From Roseovarius halotolerans (GTDB lineage Bacteria; Pseudomonadota; Alphaproteobacteria; Rhodobacterales; Rhodobacteraceae), in NCBI RefSeq assembly GCF_900172255.1, contig NZ_FWFU01000004.1:372001-436000 (forward strand): a stretch of DNA of 64,000 nucleotides, written 5' to 3'. The notes under the pieces were generated by a model. That model searched no databases. It had not been told where the DNA came from and saw only the letters and a list, made by a program, of their open reading frames with translations. This document shows, piece by piece, positions 1-8,516 of this stretch. Each line of letters opens with the position of its first letter. Within the stretch, counting starts at the first letter, position 1. A program made the position numbers and the translations under genes.

Positions 1-2267
1 TAGCCCGCGCTCGAGGCGACGGACACGGTCTTGCCGTCATGCAGGATGGTCTCGCCCCCGGTGATGGGCAGCTTGTCGTCACAGACGAAAGTGCAGAGCC
101 GCTGGCGCGTGCCTTCGGATTTCTGTTTCTCAAGCACCGCGCGGCCGGTGAAGTCGCCCTTGCTCTTGAGATGCACACGAAAGCCCAGCCCTGCCTCGAT
201 CGGCGTGTAATCGGGGGTGATATCGGCGCTCCAGTAGAGATACCCCTTCTCCAGGCGCAGCGATTCAATCGCGCGGTAACCCACATCGCGGATGCCATGC
301 GCCTGCCCCGCCTGCCAGAGGCAGTCATAGACATGGCGCGCGAATTCGGTGGGGACATGCAGCTCCCATCCGAGTTCGCCGACATAGCCGATCCGCACGG
401 CCTGCACATGGGCGGCCCCGACGATGATCTGCTGCGCGGTGCCGAAGGGGAAAGCGGCGTTGGAAACATCGTGCTCGCTGACCGCTTGCAGCACTTCGCG
501 CGCTCTCGGGCCGCAGATGTTGATCACCGCCCGCGCAGAGGTGACATCGCTCAGGTAGACCGAGCCATCCTGTGGCAGCGCGCGGCGAATCCAGTCGCTG
601 TCATGCACGCCAAAGCCAGAGCCGGTCACGATATAGAACCGGTCGGGGCCCGTGCGGGTGATGGTCAGATCGGCTTCGATGCCGCCATGTTCATTGCAAA
701 GCTGCGTGTAGATCACGCTGCCGACGGGTTTGTCCATGTTGGACACCGCGAGGCGCTGCAAAGCTTCGAGCGCGCCGGGGCCGACCAGCTCGAACTTGGA
801 GAAGCTGGACTGGTCGATCAACGCGACGCCCTCGCGCACTGCCTTGTGCTCCTGGGCGGCATATTGCTTCCAGCCAGGGTCGATGAAGGCCAGTTGGTCG
901 ACGGGCTCGACGCCTTCGGGTGCAAACCACAGCGGGCGCTCCCAGCCGTTCTTGGACCCATAGACCGCACCATGCTCCTTGAGCCGGTCATGAAGCGGGC
1001 TGAGGCGCAGGTTGCGGGCCGTCTCGGCCTCCTGCCCCGGATAGCGCATCTTGTAGTGATGCGCGTAATGTTCGACCGCGCGCGGATACATGAATGCGCG
1101 CGTCGCGTGATGCGGGCTGAAGCGGCGCACATCAAGCGGCCAAAGATCAAGGCTGGGACGTCCGTCGACGACCCATTCGGCGATCATCTCGCCCGCGCCG
1201 CCGCCCGCCGCGATCCCGTAAAGGAAGCCGGTTGACAGCATCAGGTTGTCCAGTTCCGGCGCCCAGCCCATGACGAAATCGCCATCCGCCGAATAGGGGA
1301 TCGGGCCGTTGATGACCTGGCGGATGCCGACCTCGTTGACCACCGGCGTCACCACGCCCGCCATTTCGGCCAGCGGCGCAAAACGATCAAGATTGTCAGG
1401 CAGCAACTGGCGGATGAATTCGCCGGGGATGCCGTTGTCGCCGAATGGCAGGGTGCCTTCCTCGTAACCGCCGATCACCAGCCGCCCGCCCGCATCGGGC
1501 TTGTAATAGACCAGGCGTTCGGGGTCGCGCAGGGTCGGCAACCCCTTGACCAGTTCAGGTTCGGGCAGCGGTTCTGTCACGATATACTGATGCTCGACGG
1601 CACAGGCAGGAACCGTGACCCCCAGCTTGGCGGCCAGTTCCCGGCTCCACATTCCGGCGGCCAGGATCACGTTCCCGGCCTCGTAATCGCCCTCGGATGT
1701 CATCACCTTCGTGATACGGCGGTTCACGATCTCGAAATCGGTGACCTTCACGCCCTGCCGGATCTGCGCGCCATGCTTGCGCGCGCCCGCCGCGATCGCC
1801 TGGCACAGACTGGCGGGGTCCACATGCCCGTCCGAGGGAATAAAGGCAGCGCCCTCGAGACCGGCAGCGTCGATATAAGGAAACAGAGCCTTGGCCTCGT
1901 CCGGGGTGATGATCTGCATGTCGAGATCGAAGCTGCGCGCCATCGTCGCCAGACGCTGCGCCTCCAGCAAGCGTTCCTTGGTGGCGGCCAGCCGCAAGCT
2001 GCCGACCTTTTTCCAGTCGAACGCCATGCCGGTCTCGGCCTCGAGCGCATCATACATCGCCACCGACCGCTTGAGCATCCGCGTCGTGTTGCGCGACGAG
2101 CGCAGCTGTCCGACCAGCCCCGCGGCGTGCCATGTGGCGCCCTCGGTCAGCGAGGCCTTTTCGAGCAGAACGACATCCTTTTCCCCCGACTTGGCAAGGT
2201 GATAGGCAATCGAGCAGCCGATGATACCGCCCCCAATGATCAGGTGCTTTGCCGCATGCGCCGTCAT
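1..2267 (-). CDS. FAD-dependent dimethylglycine/sarcosine dehydrogenase-type oxidoreductase, C-terminus cut by window edge
   Basis: The start ATG is at 2267 and about 755 codons are visible before the left edge; family members run to roughly 800-830 residues. Near the N-terminus there is an FAD Rossmann motif (IIGGGIIG) followed by the ATWHAAGL segment conserved in dimethylglycine and sarcosine dehydrogenases. The visible end (GETILHDGKTVSVASSAG) is typical of the GcvT C-terminal barrel, which binds tetrahydrofolate in this family. By family, the enzyme oxidatively demethylates a methylated glycine (glycine betaine breakdown) and passes the C1 unit to folate. It diverges from the DeoR regulator at 2423, and a perfect inverted repeat lies 13 bases upstream of its start. 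The exact substrate cannot be read from the sequence. Confidence 0.85.
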   Translation of the reverse strand, partial: MTAHAAKHLIIGGGIIGCSIAYHLAKSGEKDVVLLEKASLTEGATWHAAGLVGQLRSSRNTTRMLKRSVAMYDALEAETGMAFDWKKVGSLRLAATKERLLEAQRLATMARSFDLDMQIITPDEAKALFPYIDAAGLEGAAFIPSDGHVDPASLCQAIAAGARKHGAQIRQGVKVTDFEIVNRRITKVMTSEGDYEAGNVILAAGMWSRELAAKLGVTVPACAVEHQYIVTEPLPEPELVKGLPTLRDPERLVYYKPDAGGRLVIGGYEEGTLPFGDNGIPGEFIRQLLPDNLDRFAPLAEMAGVVTPVVNEVGIRQVINGPIPYSADGDFVMGWAPELDNLMLSTGFLYGIAAGGGAGEMIAEWVVDGRPSLDLWPLDVRRFSPHHATRAFMYPRAVEHYAHHYKMRYPGQEAETARNLRLSPLHDRLKEHGAVYGSKNGWERPLWFAPEGVEPVDQLAFIDPGWKQYAAQEHKAVREGVALIDQSSFSKFELVGPGALEALQRLAVSNMDKPVGSVIYTQLCNEHGGIEADLTITRTGPDRFYIVTGSGFGVHDSDWIRRALPQDGSVYLSDVTSARAVINICGPRAREVLQAVSEHDVSNAAFPFGTAQQIIVGAAHVQAVRIGYVGELGWELHVPTEFARHVYDCLWQAGQAHGIRDVGYRAIESLRLEKGYLYWSADITPDYTPIEAGLGFRVHLKSKGDFTGRAVLEKQKSEGTRQRLCTFVCDDKLPITGGETILHDGKTVSVASSAG

Positions 2268-2279
2268 GTCCGTCAGACC

Positions 2280-2304
2280 TTTCGATGAAACCCGTTCATC
2301 GAAA
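2280..2304. promoter_or_regulatory. Perfect inverted repeat, probable DeoR-type operator
   Basis: TTTCGATGAA (2280-2289) and TTCATCGAAA (2295-2304) are exact 10-base inverted arms around ACCCG. The TTTCG/CGAAA ends resemble operators of DeoR/GlpR regulators. The site lies in the leader of the flavoenzyme gene, whose ATG is at 2267. It would suit repression by the neighbouring DeoR protein; a hairpin in the mRNA leader is the alternative. Confidence 0.5.
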
Positions 2305-2315
2305 TACAGCGCCAA

Positions 2316-2367
2316 TTTCAACATAAATCAACACTTTTTGTCGCATTGGTTTGATTATTGTTGATTT
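2316..2367. promoter_or_regulatory. AT-rich divergent promoter with TCAACA/TTGAT repeats
   Basis: AAATCAACA (2325-2333) and TGTTGATTT (2359-2367) form an exact 9-base inverted pair 25 bases apart. A further TCAACA at 2318-2323 precedes the left arm by exactly 10 bases. The stretch is much more AT-rich than its surroundings and lies between the divergent flavoenzyme and DeoR genes, so it is probably the shared promoter region and a second regulator site. Confidence 0.4.
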
Positions 2368-2422
2368 AAATCGCCAATTTCCGCTCAACTTCCTTCAGAA
2401 AACCACCTAAACTGAAGATGAT

Positions 2423-3187
2423 ATGTCGAAATACGAACACGATATTCTCAGCACGGTGAACCTGCGCGGCACGGTTTCGGTCTCGGAACTGGCGCAGATT
2501 CTGGATGTGTCGGACCAGACCATTCGCCGTATCGTCAAGCCGCTGGTGGAACGCGGCGAGCTGCGCAAGGTCCATGGCGCACTGGTCAGCACCCAAAGCG
2601 TGATGGACCCGCCCTTTCTGGCGCGGATGCACGAGAACCGCGCCGCCAAGGCCGCTATCGCCAACAGCGTCGCGGGGCTGATCCGGGACGGCGATTCACT
2701 GACCATCGACACCGGCTCGACCTCTGCCTTCGTGGCGCAGGCCCTTGAGAGCCGCCGGAACCTGACCGTCGTCACGAACTCCGCCTTCATCGCCAGCAAG
2801 CTTGCCATGATCGAAGGGAACCGCGTGTTCATGGCGGGCACGCAGCTGCGCAATCACGACGGCGCCGCGTTCGACCGCAATGCCTTTGACGTGATCGCAA
2901 GCGCGTCGGTCGATTACGCGATCCTGTCGGCCTCCTCGGTGCATCCCGCGCGCGGCTTTCTGGCCTTCGATCAATGCGAGGTCGACATCGCCCAGGCGAT
3001 GATGGAGGTCTCGGCCAGCACGATCATGGCCGTCGACCACACCAAGTTCAAGGAAAGCGGCGCCAAGGCATCGCTACGCATTCCCGCACTTTCACCCGAA
3101 GACAGCGTGGTTTGCGACAAGCGCCCAGACGCGGTGTTCGATGATCTTCTGGATGCGCAGAATTTCATCGACGCGACGCGCGGCTGA
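2423..3187 (+). CDS. DeoR/GlpR-family transcriptional regulator
   Basis: This is a 254-residue protein of the usual length for the family. A DeoR winged helix-turn-helix occupies about residues 18-50 (SELAQILDVSDQTIRRI). The C-terminal sensor domain carries the phosphosugar-loop-like motif IDTGSTS at 95-101 and TNSAF around 118. DeoR proteins are usually repressors released by a phosphorylated metabolite. It diverges from the dimethylglycine-dehydrogenase-type gene and is probably its local regulator. The ligand is unknown and need not be a sugar phosphate here. The last 47 bases overlap, in another frame, an open frame containing a LuxR remnant. Confidence 0.85.
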   Translation: MSKYEHDILSTVNLRGTVSVSELAQILDVSDQTIRRIVKPLVERGELRKVHGALVSTQSVMDPPFLARMHENRAAKAAIANSVAGLIRDGDSLTIDTGSTSAFVAQALESRRNLTVVTNSAFIASKLAMIEGNRVFMAGTQLRNHDGAAFDRNAFDVIASASVDYAILSASSVHPARGFLAFDQCEVDIAQAMMEVSASTIMAVDHTKFKESGAKASLRIPALSPEDSVVCDKRPDAVFDDLLDAQNFIDATRG

Positions 3188-3359
3188 GCTGTTCGTTCTT
3201 CGGCTCGCTGCCGACGGGCTGACCAACAAGGAAATCGCCCGCGACATGAACGCCAACGAAGTGACCGTCAAGATGCACATGCGCTCGATCTGCAAGAAGC
3301 TGGGCGCACGCAACCGGGCACATGCGGCGATGATCAGCCGCGAACGCGCACTGATCTGA
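3184..3359 (+). pseudogene. LuxR/GerE-type DNA-binding domain remnant
   Basis: Translated in the frame ending at 3359, this stretch reads ELFVLRLAADGLTNKEIARD and then the recognition helix EVTVKMHMRSICKKLGARNR. This is the complete C-terminal half of a LuxR-type helix-turn-helix, as found in response regulators. No receiver or sensor domain precedes it, because the homology begins exactly where the DeoR gene ends. The open frame could start at an ATG at 3141 inside the DeoR gene, giving a 72-residue protein. The simplest reading is a 5'-truncated gene left by a deletion. A small free-standing DNA-binding protein is possible but lacks an evident ribosome site. Confidence 0.6.
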
Positions 3360-3543
3360 TCCGGTCGCGCAAACGCGACGCATCCTTCTTGCTGCGCTGC
3401 CGAACCAACGGTTTCAACGCGTAGGCCCATGCCTTGGGACCAGCCGCCGTGCAGTCCACTCGCCACCATCGACGAAACAATCGCGCGCGACGACCCGACG
3501 GGCATCGCGGGCGCCCATCCGTCCCGGTGGCTGGGCCGTCGCC

Positions 3544-5982
3544 TCAGCCCTTCGACCAATCCTCCAGCGCCTCGAGAACGCCTTTACCGATCCCGCGCGC
3601 CTCTGGCGCAAGCAACGGGCAGCGGCGCGAGAGACGATCTTTCATGTCCTGCGGATGAAACCCGTCCGGCCGCTCCAGATCGTCAAGTTCGTCCCACGAG
3701 ACCGGAACCGCGACAGCCGCGCCGGGACGCGCGCGAAGCGAATAGGGCGCAATGGCGGTGGCACCGCGTTCATTGCGCAGCCAGTCGATGAACACCCGCC
3801 CCTTGCGCTTCGACTTCGACATGGTCGCGGTCAAGGCGTCAGGATCGCGATCCGCCAGGGTCTCGGCGAAGGTCCGGGCAAAGTACTTGACCGTATCCCA
3901 GCCAGAAATCCTGCGCAGCGGCGCGATCACATGCACCCCCTTGCCGCCGGTCACCATCGGCACCGATTGCAGGCCGCAGGCCGTCAGCCCCTCGCGGACC
4001 TGTTGCGCGGCCGCCTTGACCCGTTTGAAATCCAACTCCTCGTCTGGATCGAGATCGAACACCATGCGGTCGGGCCGCTCGATCCGGTCGCGCGCCGCAC
4101 CCCAGATATGAAATTCCAGCGTTCCCATCTGCGCGGCGCCGATCAGCCCCTCGGGCGTTGAGACATACATATAGTCTTCCCGCTCACCGTCCTTTTCCTC
4201 GATCGGCATGGTCTTCACCGTATCGGGAAACCCCTTGCCCGCGTGTTTCTGGAAAAAGCACTCGCCCGAAATCCCATCCGGACAGCGCAACAGCGACAGC
4301 GGGCGGTCGGCAGCATGGGTCAGCATCCGCTTGCCCACCTTGGCGTAATGCCCGGCCACCTCGCCCTTGGTCAGACCGGCCTCAGGATAGACGACGCGCC
4401 CGACACTGGACACCCGGACCCCGCCGATCGCGCGCTCGTCATCGCCCTCTGTTTCAGCTTCCGCTTTGGCACTCACCTCTCTGGCCTCCTTGTCCTCACG
4501 CAGGCCTTTGTAGACACCGTGTCTGATGCGGCCCTCGCGGGTGAATTCAGTATACTCGGCTTCGACCACCAGCTTCGGCGTTACCCAGTTCGCGTCCTGC
4601 CCCTCGGTCGGCAATGCGCCGTCAAAGGGGGCGGAACGTTGGGCAAGCGATGCGAGCGCCGGTTCCAGCTCCTTGAAATCGTCCTCGTCAAAGCCCGTGC
4701 CGACGCGACCGCGAAAGACCAGCGCGCCGCTCTCATAGCTGCCAAGGAGCAACGAAGCGAAGGGCCGCCCCCGCTTGGTAGAGGGCGACCAGCCCGCGAT
4801 CACGAACTCGGCCCGGCGAATGCACTTGGACTTGATCCAGGCCTTGCTGCGCCCGCCGCGATAGGGCGCATCGCGGCGCTTCGAGACGATCCCCTCGCCG
4901 CCCGCGTCGCACATCGCCGCCAGCGCGTCGGCACCCTCGCCCTCGATGATCGGGCTCAGTCGCAGCGGACCGCGCGGCGGCAGGCCACCGAAGAGTTCCT
5001 GCAGCGCCTTGCGCCGCGCCGAAAGCGGTTTTCCGGTCAGGTCCTCACCATCCAGAACCATGCAATCGAAGGCATGGAAGGTCAGCGCATCGCCGCTCTT
5101 CAGCGCCTTTTGCAATGTCGAGAAATCGCCGCCTCCGCGCCCGGCGATCACTTCGCCGTCGATCAGCGCGGAATCACAGTCAAGCGCTGCGGCTGGTTCG
5201 CAGAGCGCACCGAACCTGTCGGACCAATCCTTGCCGTTGCGCGAATAAAGCCGCACGCCGCCCTTGCCCAGCGCGATCACGCAGCGATAGCCGTCGAACT
5301 TGGCCTCGTGTTGCCAGTCCTTGCCCTCGGGCGGCGCATCCTTGAGCGTGGCAAGCTGCACCTTGCGGAACCGGGGCCGCGGCTTGTTGTGGCTGGGGAG
5401 CGCTGGGGCCTTCCCCTCTGTGATTTCCCGCATCGTCCGTCCGGTCGTCACGCTTGTCTTGTGAGACTCAGTCAATACCTCCGCACCGTCACGAGCAAAA
5501 TCATCGCGTTCCTTGATCAGCAGCCAGTTCTCGTTCTTCTCGTCGCGCTCGTCCTCCATCCGGACCAGCGCCCAGCCACCCTTCATGCGCGCTCCATGCA
5601 GGCGCAGGTGCAGCTTTCCGTCTTTCAACCCCTCCTCGGGATCATGCAGCGGCTCCCACCAACCGCTGTCCCACAGCATCACGGTCCCGCCGCCATATTC
5701 GTCCTCCGGGATCGTTCCCTCGAAGGTCCCATATGCCACGGGGTGATCCTCTGTGCGGACCGCGAGGCGCTTTTGCGAAGGATCGGCGGACGGCCCCTTT
5801 GTCACCGCCCATGACAACAGAACACCGCCCCATTCGAGCCGGAAATCATAATGCATGCTGCTGGCATCGTGTTTTTGCACGACGAATGACAGGCGGTCAC
5901 CGCCCGCCTCGACCAGCTCTGCGCGCGGCTCGGGCGTGGCCTCGAAATCGCGCTTCTTTTCATATGCGTCAAGCGACCTCAT
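3544..5982 (-). CDS. ligD: Multifunctional non-homologous end-joining DNA ligase D
   Basis: At 812 residues this has the full three-module layout. An N-terminal 3'-phosphoesterase spans about 10-190, with conserved His38, Asp39 and His44 in KHDASSMHYDFRLE. An ATP-dependent ligase spans about 205-520, with the adenylated lysine Lys228 in EAKFDGYR. A C-terminal archaeo-eukaryotic primase-like polymerase spans about 535-812, with the metal-binding pair in FDLDPDEE (643, 645) and a later Asp near 733 in FIDWLRN. LigD trims, fills and seals DNA double-strand breaks brought together by Ku. No ku gene is visible in the window, although it is often adjacent, so it must lie elsewhere or be absent. The start is the first ATG of the frame and gives a normal N-terminus. 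Confidence 0.95.
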   Translation of the reverse strand: MRSLDAYEKKRDFEATPEPRAELVEAGGDRLSFVVQKHDASSMHYDFRLEWGGVLLSWAVTKGPSADPSQKRLAVRTEDHPVAYGTFEGTIPEDEYGGGTVMLWDSGWWEPLHDPEEGLKDGKLHLRLHGARMKGGWALVRMEDERDEKNENWLLIKERDDFARDGAEVLTESHKTSVTTGRTMREITEGKAPALPSHNKPRPRFRKVQLATLKDAPPEGKDWQHEAKFDGYRCVIALGKGGVRLYSRNGKDWSDRFGALCEPAAALDCDSALIDGEVIAGRGGGDFSTLQKALKSGDALTFHAFDCMVLDGEDLTGKPLSARRKALQELFGGLPPRGPLRLSPIIEGEGADALAAMCDAGGEGIVSKRRDAPYRGGRSKAWIKSKCIRRAEFVIAGWSPSTKRGRPFASLLLGSYESGALVFRGRVGTGFDEDDFKELEPALASLAQRSAPFDGALPTEGQDANWVTPKLVVEAEYTEFTREGRIRHGVYKGLREDKEAREVSAKAEAETEGDDERAIGGVRVSSVGRVVYPEAGLTKGEVAGHYAKVGKRMLTHAADRPLSLLRCPDGISGECFFQKHAGKGFPDTVKTMPIEEKDGEREDYMYVSTPEGLIGAAQMGTLEFHIWGAARDRIERPDRMVFDLDPDEELDFKRVKAAAQQVREGLTACGLQSVPMVTGGKGVHVIAPLRRISGWDTVKYFARTFAETLADRDPDALTATMSKSKRKGRVFIDWLRNERGATAIAPYSLRARPGAAVAVPVSWDELDDLERPDGFHPQDMKDRLSRRCPLLAPEARGIGKGVLEALEDWSKG

Positions 5983-6035
5983 CGGACCACCTCACGTTGC
6001 CGAGCGGAATTGCCCTTCGACGCGCACGCATGCCA

Positions 6036-6299
6036 TCACTCGGCCTCGATCTCGACCTCGCCATCGCTTGGCGCAACTGTCTCGGTCTGCGCAGCGTCGG
6101 GCGCGTTCACGTCGCCTTCGGTAATATCCGCAGCTGGCCTTTCTTCCTCGCCACCTTCAGGGCCGGGCGCCATGCTCGCTTCCTCGACAATCCAGTAAAG
6201 GATGATTCCGACCCCGAAAGCCACGACAAGCGCCATCATGATCAACGGCCCGCGGTGACGGCGTTTGTCTCTTTGCGGTTCGGTATCGGGTGGGCTCAT
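6036..6299 (-). CDS. Small single-pass membrane protein
   Basis: This is an 87-residue protein of unknown family. The ATG at 6299 is chosen because GGAGGT lies about 7 bases upstream; an in-frame upstream start would add 10 residues. It has a basic N-terminus (QRDKRRHR, residues 9-16), one hydrophobic helix at about 18-38 and a long acidic tail rich in Glu, Asp and Ala. By the positive-inside rule, the N-terminus is cytoplasmic and the acidic tail periplasmic. It sits 53 bases upstream of ligD on the same strand and may be cotranscribed with it. I recognise no function. Confidence 0.6.
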   Translation of the reverse strand: MSPPDTEPQRDKRRHRGPLIMMALVVAFGVGIILYWIVEEASMAPGPEGGEEERPAADITEGDVNAPDAAQTETVAPSDGEVEIEAE

Positions 6300-6448
6300 C
6301 GAAGACCTCCTTTCCATTCTGGAAAACAACCGCCGCGTGCCGGAAATGTTCCAGCAGGATGATGCACATGCCCGCGCGCTGCAGGAACCTCGGTCCTTCG
6401 CTCGCGTTTCGTATACGAAGGCGAATAACAGACCACACGAGGAACGAG

Positions 6449-6592
6449 ATGCAGATTTCAGGAATAATGACCCTTCATCCGATCGGCGTCACACCCAATC
6501 AGACCATCGGCGAAGCGGCGGCGATCATGGAGAGATCCGACCTGCATTCGGGGACGGCTGCGGCGCAGGTCTTCCCCGGCAACGACCAATGA
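6449..6592 (+). pseudogene. CBS-domain protein fragment
   Basis: A 47-codon frame begins with a good ribosome site (GAGGAACGAG). Its start, MQISGIMTLHPIGVTPNQTI followed by GEAAAIMERSD, matches the first strand and helix of a CBS domain (typically M-x-V-x-D-I-M-T-x-x-P-V). The similarity stops at MERSDLHSG, and the frame ends about 12 codons later without the remaining CBS strands. A CBS pair needs about 120 residues, so this is most likely a broken gene: the intact promoter-proximal end survives and the rest is lost. Translation of the short peptide remains possible. Confidence 0.55.
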
Positions 6593-6603
6593 GAGGAAAC
6601 ACC

Positions 6604-6933
6604 ATGACGGATGCGACAAAGACCACCCCGACCATCCCAACCGACGTTCAACGCCGACAGGGAAATGTCATCAACCAGACCGCCCAGCAGATCGACCCCG
6701 CCGGGCGCCACCGCGTTGACGTGAATGCCAATACCGAAAGCGACTTGAACACCAAGCAACCGGGCCATCTGCCCGAGGAACTCCCGCCTCAGCGACCCGA
6801 CCCGGTGCGACACCACAAGACGGTTCGTCCAGCCGGCCCCAATCAGATGGACGACCCGCCGAGGACATGGGACGAGGTCGACGAGGAGAACGATCAGACC
6901 TTCCCGGCCAGCGATCCTCCGGCGAACTACTGA
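6604..6933 (+). CDS. Small hydrophilic protein with ENDQTFPASDPPANY C-terminal motif
   Basis: The gene encodes 109 residues. The ATG at 6604 follows a GAGAGGAAACACC ribosome site and begins 11 bases after the CBS fragment. The protein is strongly hydrophilic, rich in Pro, Asp, Asn and Gln, and has no membrane segment or signal peptide, so it is probably largely disordered. Its C-terminus (TWDEVDEENDQTFPASDPPA) resembles a short motif, D/E-x-S/T-FPASDPP, that I recall from small proteobacterial proteins of unknown role. No function can be assigned. Confidence 0.6.
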   Translation: MTDATKTTPTIPTDVQRRQGNVINQTAQQIDPAGRHRVDVNANTESDLNTKQPGHLPEELPPQRPDPVRHHKTVRPAGPNQMDDPPRTWDEVDEENDQTFPASDPPANY

Positions 6934-6969
6934 CATCGCCTGCGCAAGCAGCCAGCCCGGCTGCGGACT

Positions 6970-8387
6970 TCACGCGTCCGATCCCCCTCGCCCCGACCCC
7001 GGCAGTGAATCGTCATCGCGCTGCCAGGGCCTCGGCTCCCCGCATCTCTCGCAGATCTGCTGGAGTGCGGTCTTCAGCCCCTCTTCGAGCGTCGGGTGAT
7101 AAAAGGGCAGGTCCAGCGCCTCGCTTGCGGTCACGTCTTTCTGGATCAGCCACGCCAGCAGATGCGCCAGATGCTCGCCCCCCGGCGCGCAAAGCGATGC
7201 GCCGACCAGCCTTCCGTCGCTGGCGCCTGCGTGAAGGCGCGCAATGCCATGCGCCTGCCCCATCACTACCGCGCGCCCCTGATCCGCGTAATCAACCTGC
7301 CCCGTCACATGCGCGCTGTCACCCCGCTCGGGAACCATGCCGACTACCGCTGCCGCCGGATGCGTAAAGGCGATGCTGAGCGGCACCTTGCGCGCAGCGC
7401 GGCGCAGATCGGGATAGGCACTGGCATTGCGCCCCGCAATCGTGCCTTCCTGTGATGCTTCGTGCAGAAGCGGACGGTGATGATTGGCATCGCCCGCGAT
7501 GAACACCGGCGCATCGCCGCATTGCATTGTCGCCGGGTCGAAATGCGGGGTGCCGTGATCATCCAGTTCCAGCCCGGCATTCTCCAGCGCCAGCGACTCC
7601 AGATTGGGGGGCCTTCCTGCGGCCAGCAGAATCTTGTCGAACCGTGCCTCGCCGCCGCTCCAATGCAGGGTGACGCCGTCTTCATGCGGCGCAGGGTCGG
7701 GCTTGCATCCGAGATGCATGGGAAACTCTTGTGTCAGGCTATCGAAAAGCGCCGCGCTGGTCTCCTCGGGCAGACCGGCAAGCCGCTTCCCGGCATCGAA
7801 CAGTTCGACCCGGACTCCGAGCCGATGCATCGCCTGCGCCATTTCCAACCCCAAACGCCCCGCCCCTATGACACCCAGCGTGTCGGGCAGCGCCTCCAGC
7901 TCGAAAATCGTCGCATTGGTCAGGACATGTTCCGCAACCGCCTCATATGGTGCAGGCAGCGCCGAGCGGGCGCCGGTGGCAAGCACCACGCTGCGCGCCT
8001 CGACCCGTTCGCCATTGTTCAGCGCCAGAACACCGGGCGCCTCGAAACGGGCACAGGCCCGGATGCAGGTGCCGTCGGGCAGCGCTGCGATATCCTCCCG
8101 AACGCCTTGGGCGAAATCATCGCGCAGGCGGCGCAGGCGCGCCCATCGACATGCGGTTCAGCGGAAATTCCGAACTCACCCGCACGCCGCACCCCATCTG
8201 CCGCCTCGGCAGCTGCGATCAGCAGCTTTGATGGCATACAGCCCACGGTGGCACAGGTCGTGCCCGCGAAATCCGGATCGATCAGCAGCGTGCGCGCCCC
8301 GTTTCGGCGGGCATGGCGCTCCGCGGCCAGGCCGGCCGTCCCGGCTCCCAGCACCGCCACATCGACGCGGCGCGGTTCAACAGACAT
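6970..8387 (-). pseudogene. Dihydrolipoyl-dehydrogenase-like pyridine nucleotide-disulfide oxidoreductase, frameshifted
   Basis: Two frames together make one family member. The first (from ATG 8387, preceded by GGAGG) has the FAD motif VLGAGTAGLAAE and the redox-active disulfide GTTCATVGCMPSK. The second resumes with a LATGARSALP segment, an NAD-binding GVIGAGRLGLEMA motif and the catalytic FYHPTLEEG His-Glu pair. The frames part near 8142-8144, at a run of three C (three G on the coding strand). Adding one G there restores HVDGARLRRLRDDF and gives exactly 473 codons (472 residues), the normal size. Either the strain has lost this reductase or the base call is wrong. It is not in an evident operon with an acyltransferase. 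Confidence 0.75.
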
Positions 8388-8516
8388 CTGCGCCTCCAAC
8401 AGGTTCAGACCCGTTCAACGCGCAAGGCCCGCCACAGGTTCCACCCGCCGCCCGCAAATCACCGCAAAAGCCGAGATCCCGCCCGCACGACGCCACCGGC
8501 AGGATTCACGGGCAGA

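Noticed and set aside
3141..3183. Translating the LuxR remnant from the ATG at 3141 as a genuine 72-residue gene
   Set aside because: The first 15 codons lie within the DeoR gene, match no LuxR sequence and have no ribosome site, so a truncated remnant is preferred.
4243..5814. A 523-codon open frame on the plus strand opposite ligD
   Set aside because: LigD on the minus strand has all its catalytic motifs in order. The plus-strand product has none and no ribosome site.
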